NCBI RefSeq assembly: GCF_029603165.1
Contig: NZ_JAQSVC010000002.1
Span: 1-64,000, forward strand
Direction of reading: 5' to 3'
DNA: 64,000 bases
DNA from: Galbibacter pacificus
GTDB taxonomy: Bacteria > Bacteroidota > Bacteroidia > Flavobacteriales > Flavobacteriaceae
Shown here: positions 62,403 through 64,000 of the stretch, piece by piece
Layout: the number at the start of each line of letters is the position of its first letter
Position numbering within the stretch: the first letter of the stretch is position 1
Program-made: the position numbers and the translations under genes
The notes under the pieces: generated by a model
The model's database searches: none
The model's input: the letters and a program-made list of their open reading frames with translations, nothing else
What the model was told of the DNA's origin: nothing

Positions 62403-64000
62403 ATGAAACGAATTACAAAAATATATGTATTAATTCCTTTTTTGAGTTTTTGTTTAGTTGCGTGTAATTCTTCAGAAGAAAAAAAAGAGGAACAAGAAAA
62501 AATAGAAGGGTACCAAATAGAATCGGTTAACATTCAGCATGTAAAATTAAACGATGATTTCTGGCTTCCCATTATTGAAAAAGTTCAGAACAAAACAATT
62601 GAATATGCACTGGAAAAATGCGAGCAAGAAGGGCGGTTAGATAACTTTCTTGTGGCTGGAGGAAAAATGGAAGGCGAGGTAAAAGGCGCCATGCCCTTTG
62701 ACGATACCGATGTTTATAAAATTATTGAGGGGGCTTCTTATTCGTTAATTAGTACCCCAAATCCACAACTTGAAAAAATATTGGATTCCCTGATAAGTAT
62801 TGTAAAAGTAGGGCAGGAAAAAGATGGTTACTTAACTACATGGCGAACCATAAATCCAGCGCATCCGCCAGCAACATGGGTAAACGTTGACCAAGGAAAG
62901 CGTTGGGAATCTTTAGAGGCTAGCCATGAATTATACAACGCAGGGCATTTATATGAAGCTGCCGCGGCACATTTTGAAGCAACCGGAAAGAAAAACTTTT
63001 TGGAAATTGCATTAAAGAACGCCGATTTAATGGTGAAGACCTTTGGTCCGGAAGAAGGCAAAATACATACAGTTCCAGGACATCAAATTATTGAAACCGG
63101 ATTGATAAGACTGTACAGAATTACCGATAAAAAAGAATATTTAAATCTAGCTAAGTATTTTCTTGACGGAAGAGGGCACCATGAAGGAAGAAAAGATTTT
63201 GGTCCATATACCCAAGACCATATTCCGGTAGTTCAACAAGATGAAGTAGTGGGGCATGCTGTAAGGGCAGTTTATATGTATGCGGGAATGACCGATATTG
63301 CCGCAATTGAAAACGATACGGCATATGCAAAAGCAATAAGCAAGCTTTGGGAGAATATGGTCAACAAAAAAATGTACATTACCGGTGGAATAGGCGCGAA
63401 ACATGAAGGAGAGGCTTTTGGAGAAAATTACGAACTTCCAAACTTAACGGCATACAGCGAAACCTGTGCCGCCATTGGAGATGTGTATTGGAATCATAGA
63501 TTGCACAATATGACCGGAGATGTAAAATATTTCGATGTAATCGAAAGAACGTTATACAATGGTTTAATCTCCGGACTTTCACTCGATGGTACTCAATTTT
63601 TCTATCCAAATGCATTGGAATCAGATGGGGTCTACAAATTTAATAGGGGTGCATGTACACGGCAGGATTGGTTTGATTGCTCTTGTTGTCCAACCAACGT
63701 TATTCGGTTTATCCCTTCCTTGCCGGGGCTAATTTATTCTAAAACAGCCGATACCGTTTTTGTTAATTTATATGCATCCAATCATGCAAAAATTAACCTA
63801 GCGCATACAAATCTGGAAATTGCCCAGGAAACCGCTTATCCGTGGAACGGAAATGTAAAATTAACGGTCACTCCCGAAACCGAATCAAACTTTACCCTAA
63901 AATTAAGGATTCCAGGCTGGGCCAGAAACGAAGTACTCCCGGGAACACTGTATTCATACAAAAAGAAAGTACATGCAACACCACAAATAAAGGTGAATGG
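62403..64000 (+). CDS. beta-L-arabinofuranosidase, GH127 (3' end outside window)
   Basis: At least 532 residues from ATG 62403 run to the end of the window, so the C-terminus is missing. Lipobox LVAC (Cys21) marks a lipoprotein. The GH127 zinc/thiolate site is visible: Glu353 and Cys355 in YSETCAAIG, and Cys428/Cys429 in FDCSCCPTN. In the Bifidobacterium enzyme HypBA1 these correspond to the zinc ligands and the nucleophilic cysteine. The GEAFGENYELPN segment holds the likely acid/base Glu337. It should cleave beta-L-arabinofuranosides, as in plant extensin-type or arabinan side chains, complementing GH51. Confidence 0.93.
   Translation, partial: MKRITKIYVLIPFLSFCLVACNSSEEKKEEQEKIEGYQIESVNIQHVKLNDDFWLPIIEKVQNKTIEYALEKCEQEGRLDNFLVAGGKMEGEVKGAMPFDDTDVYKIIEGASYSLISTPNPQLEKILDSLISIVKVGQEKDGYLTTWRTINPAHPPATWVNVDQGKRWESLEASHELYNAGHLYEAAAAHFEATGKKNFLEIALKNADLMVKTFGPEEGKIHTVPGHQIIETGLIRLYRITDKKEYLNLAKYFLDGRGHHEGRKDFGPYTQDHIPVVQQDEVVGHAVRAVYMYAGMTDIAAIENDTAYAKAISKLWENMVNKKMYITGGIGAKHEGEAFGENYELPNLTAYSETCAAIGDVYWNHRLHNMTGDVKYFDVIERTLYNGLISGLSLDGTQFFYPNALESDGVYKFNRGACTRQDWFDCSCCPTNVIRFIPSLPGLIYSKTADTVFVNLYASNHAKINLAHTNLEIAQETAYPWNGNVKLTVTPETESNFTLKLRIPGWARNEVLPGTLYSYKKKVHATPQIKVN

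Overview
The window is a 64 kb piece of a chromosome from a member of the Bacteroidota, almost certainly a marine or soil Flavobacteriaceae. Evidence for this: low G+C; a SusC/SusD pair; flavobacterial families such as DUF4835, DUF6913, DUF4251, head-GIN and YbbR; the gene order bamD-rpoZ-coaBC-DUF4835-recN-fabI; a BRCT-bearing LigA in a flavobacterial context; and repeated promoter-like sequences of the Bacteroidota type (TAnnTTTG, often with a TTG about 20 nt upstream) rather than the E. coli -35/-10 type. I found no insertion sequence, prophage, CRISPR array, rRNA or tRNA. Most of the window is core genome.

Layout. 0-8 kb: a SYLF lipid-binding protein, an SDR oxidoreductase / Atu4866-like / AraC cluster, AIM24, a PBP4-type carboxypeptidase, DUF805, an OxyR with both redox cysteines, and DUF2141. 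7.8-15.6 kb: a minus-strand cluster DUF58-MoxR-DUF4350-DUF4129-membrane protein-SpoIIM, facing RDD and TRIC-channel genes. 15.8-20.3 kb: a cyclophilin and a Nudix CoA pyrophosphatase whose start codons are back to back, an acyltransferase, a YdeI-like protein, a lipocalin-like lipoprotein, and an ECF sigma factor with a membrane partner. 20.4-20.5 kb: a 21-bp tandem repeat. 20.7-26.6 kb: ligA, a YhhN-like protein, a 5'-nucleotidase split over two genes, DUF6913 and dapA. 26.9-33.1 kb: bamD, rpoZ, coaBC, DUF4835, recN, fabI. 33.1-38.1 kb: a glycosyltransferase, YbbR, coaE and a two-component pair. 38.2-42.8 kb: susC/susD. 42.9-45 kb: a KBL/BioF-like PLP enzyme and a dipeptide epimerase. 45-48.5 kb: head-GIN, PspC, PadR, DUF4870. 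48.6-53 kb: small or hypothetical proteins, including a putative HExxH protein, a retropepsin-like lipoprotein and a DinB protein. 53.1-59.8 kb: a TetR regulator and an RND tripartite efflux pump. 59.9-64 kb: the start of an L-arabinan/arabinoside locus with a Nudix-fold regulator, GH51 and GH127; GH127 runs off the window.

The clearest regulatory stories are these. First, a 16-bp element lies in front of both the TetR gene and the RND operon, and at the TetR gene it sits exactly between the two promoter elements. Second, a Nudix-family protein that has lost its catalytic glutamates is divergent from arabinofuranosidases, with a perfect 8-2-8 palindrome between them, which resembles the AraR type of arabinose regulator known from Bacteroides. 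Third, two divergent genes share a CATATG junction, so neither has a private promoter region. I did not find a convincing wholly new system. The least explained parts are the 21-bp repeat next to the sigma factor, the HExxH protein at 50 kb, and the DUF58/MoxR/SpoIIM cluster.
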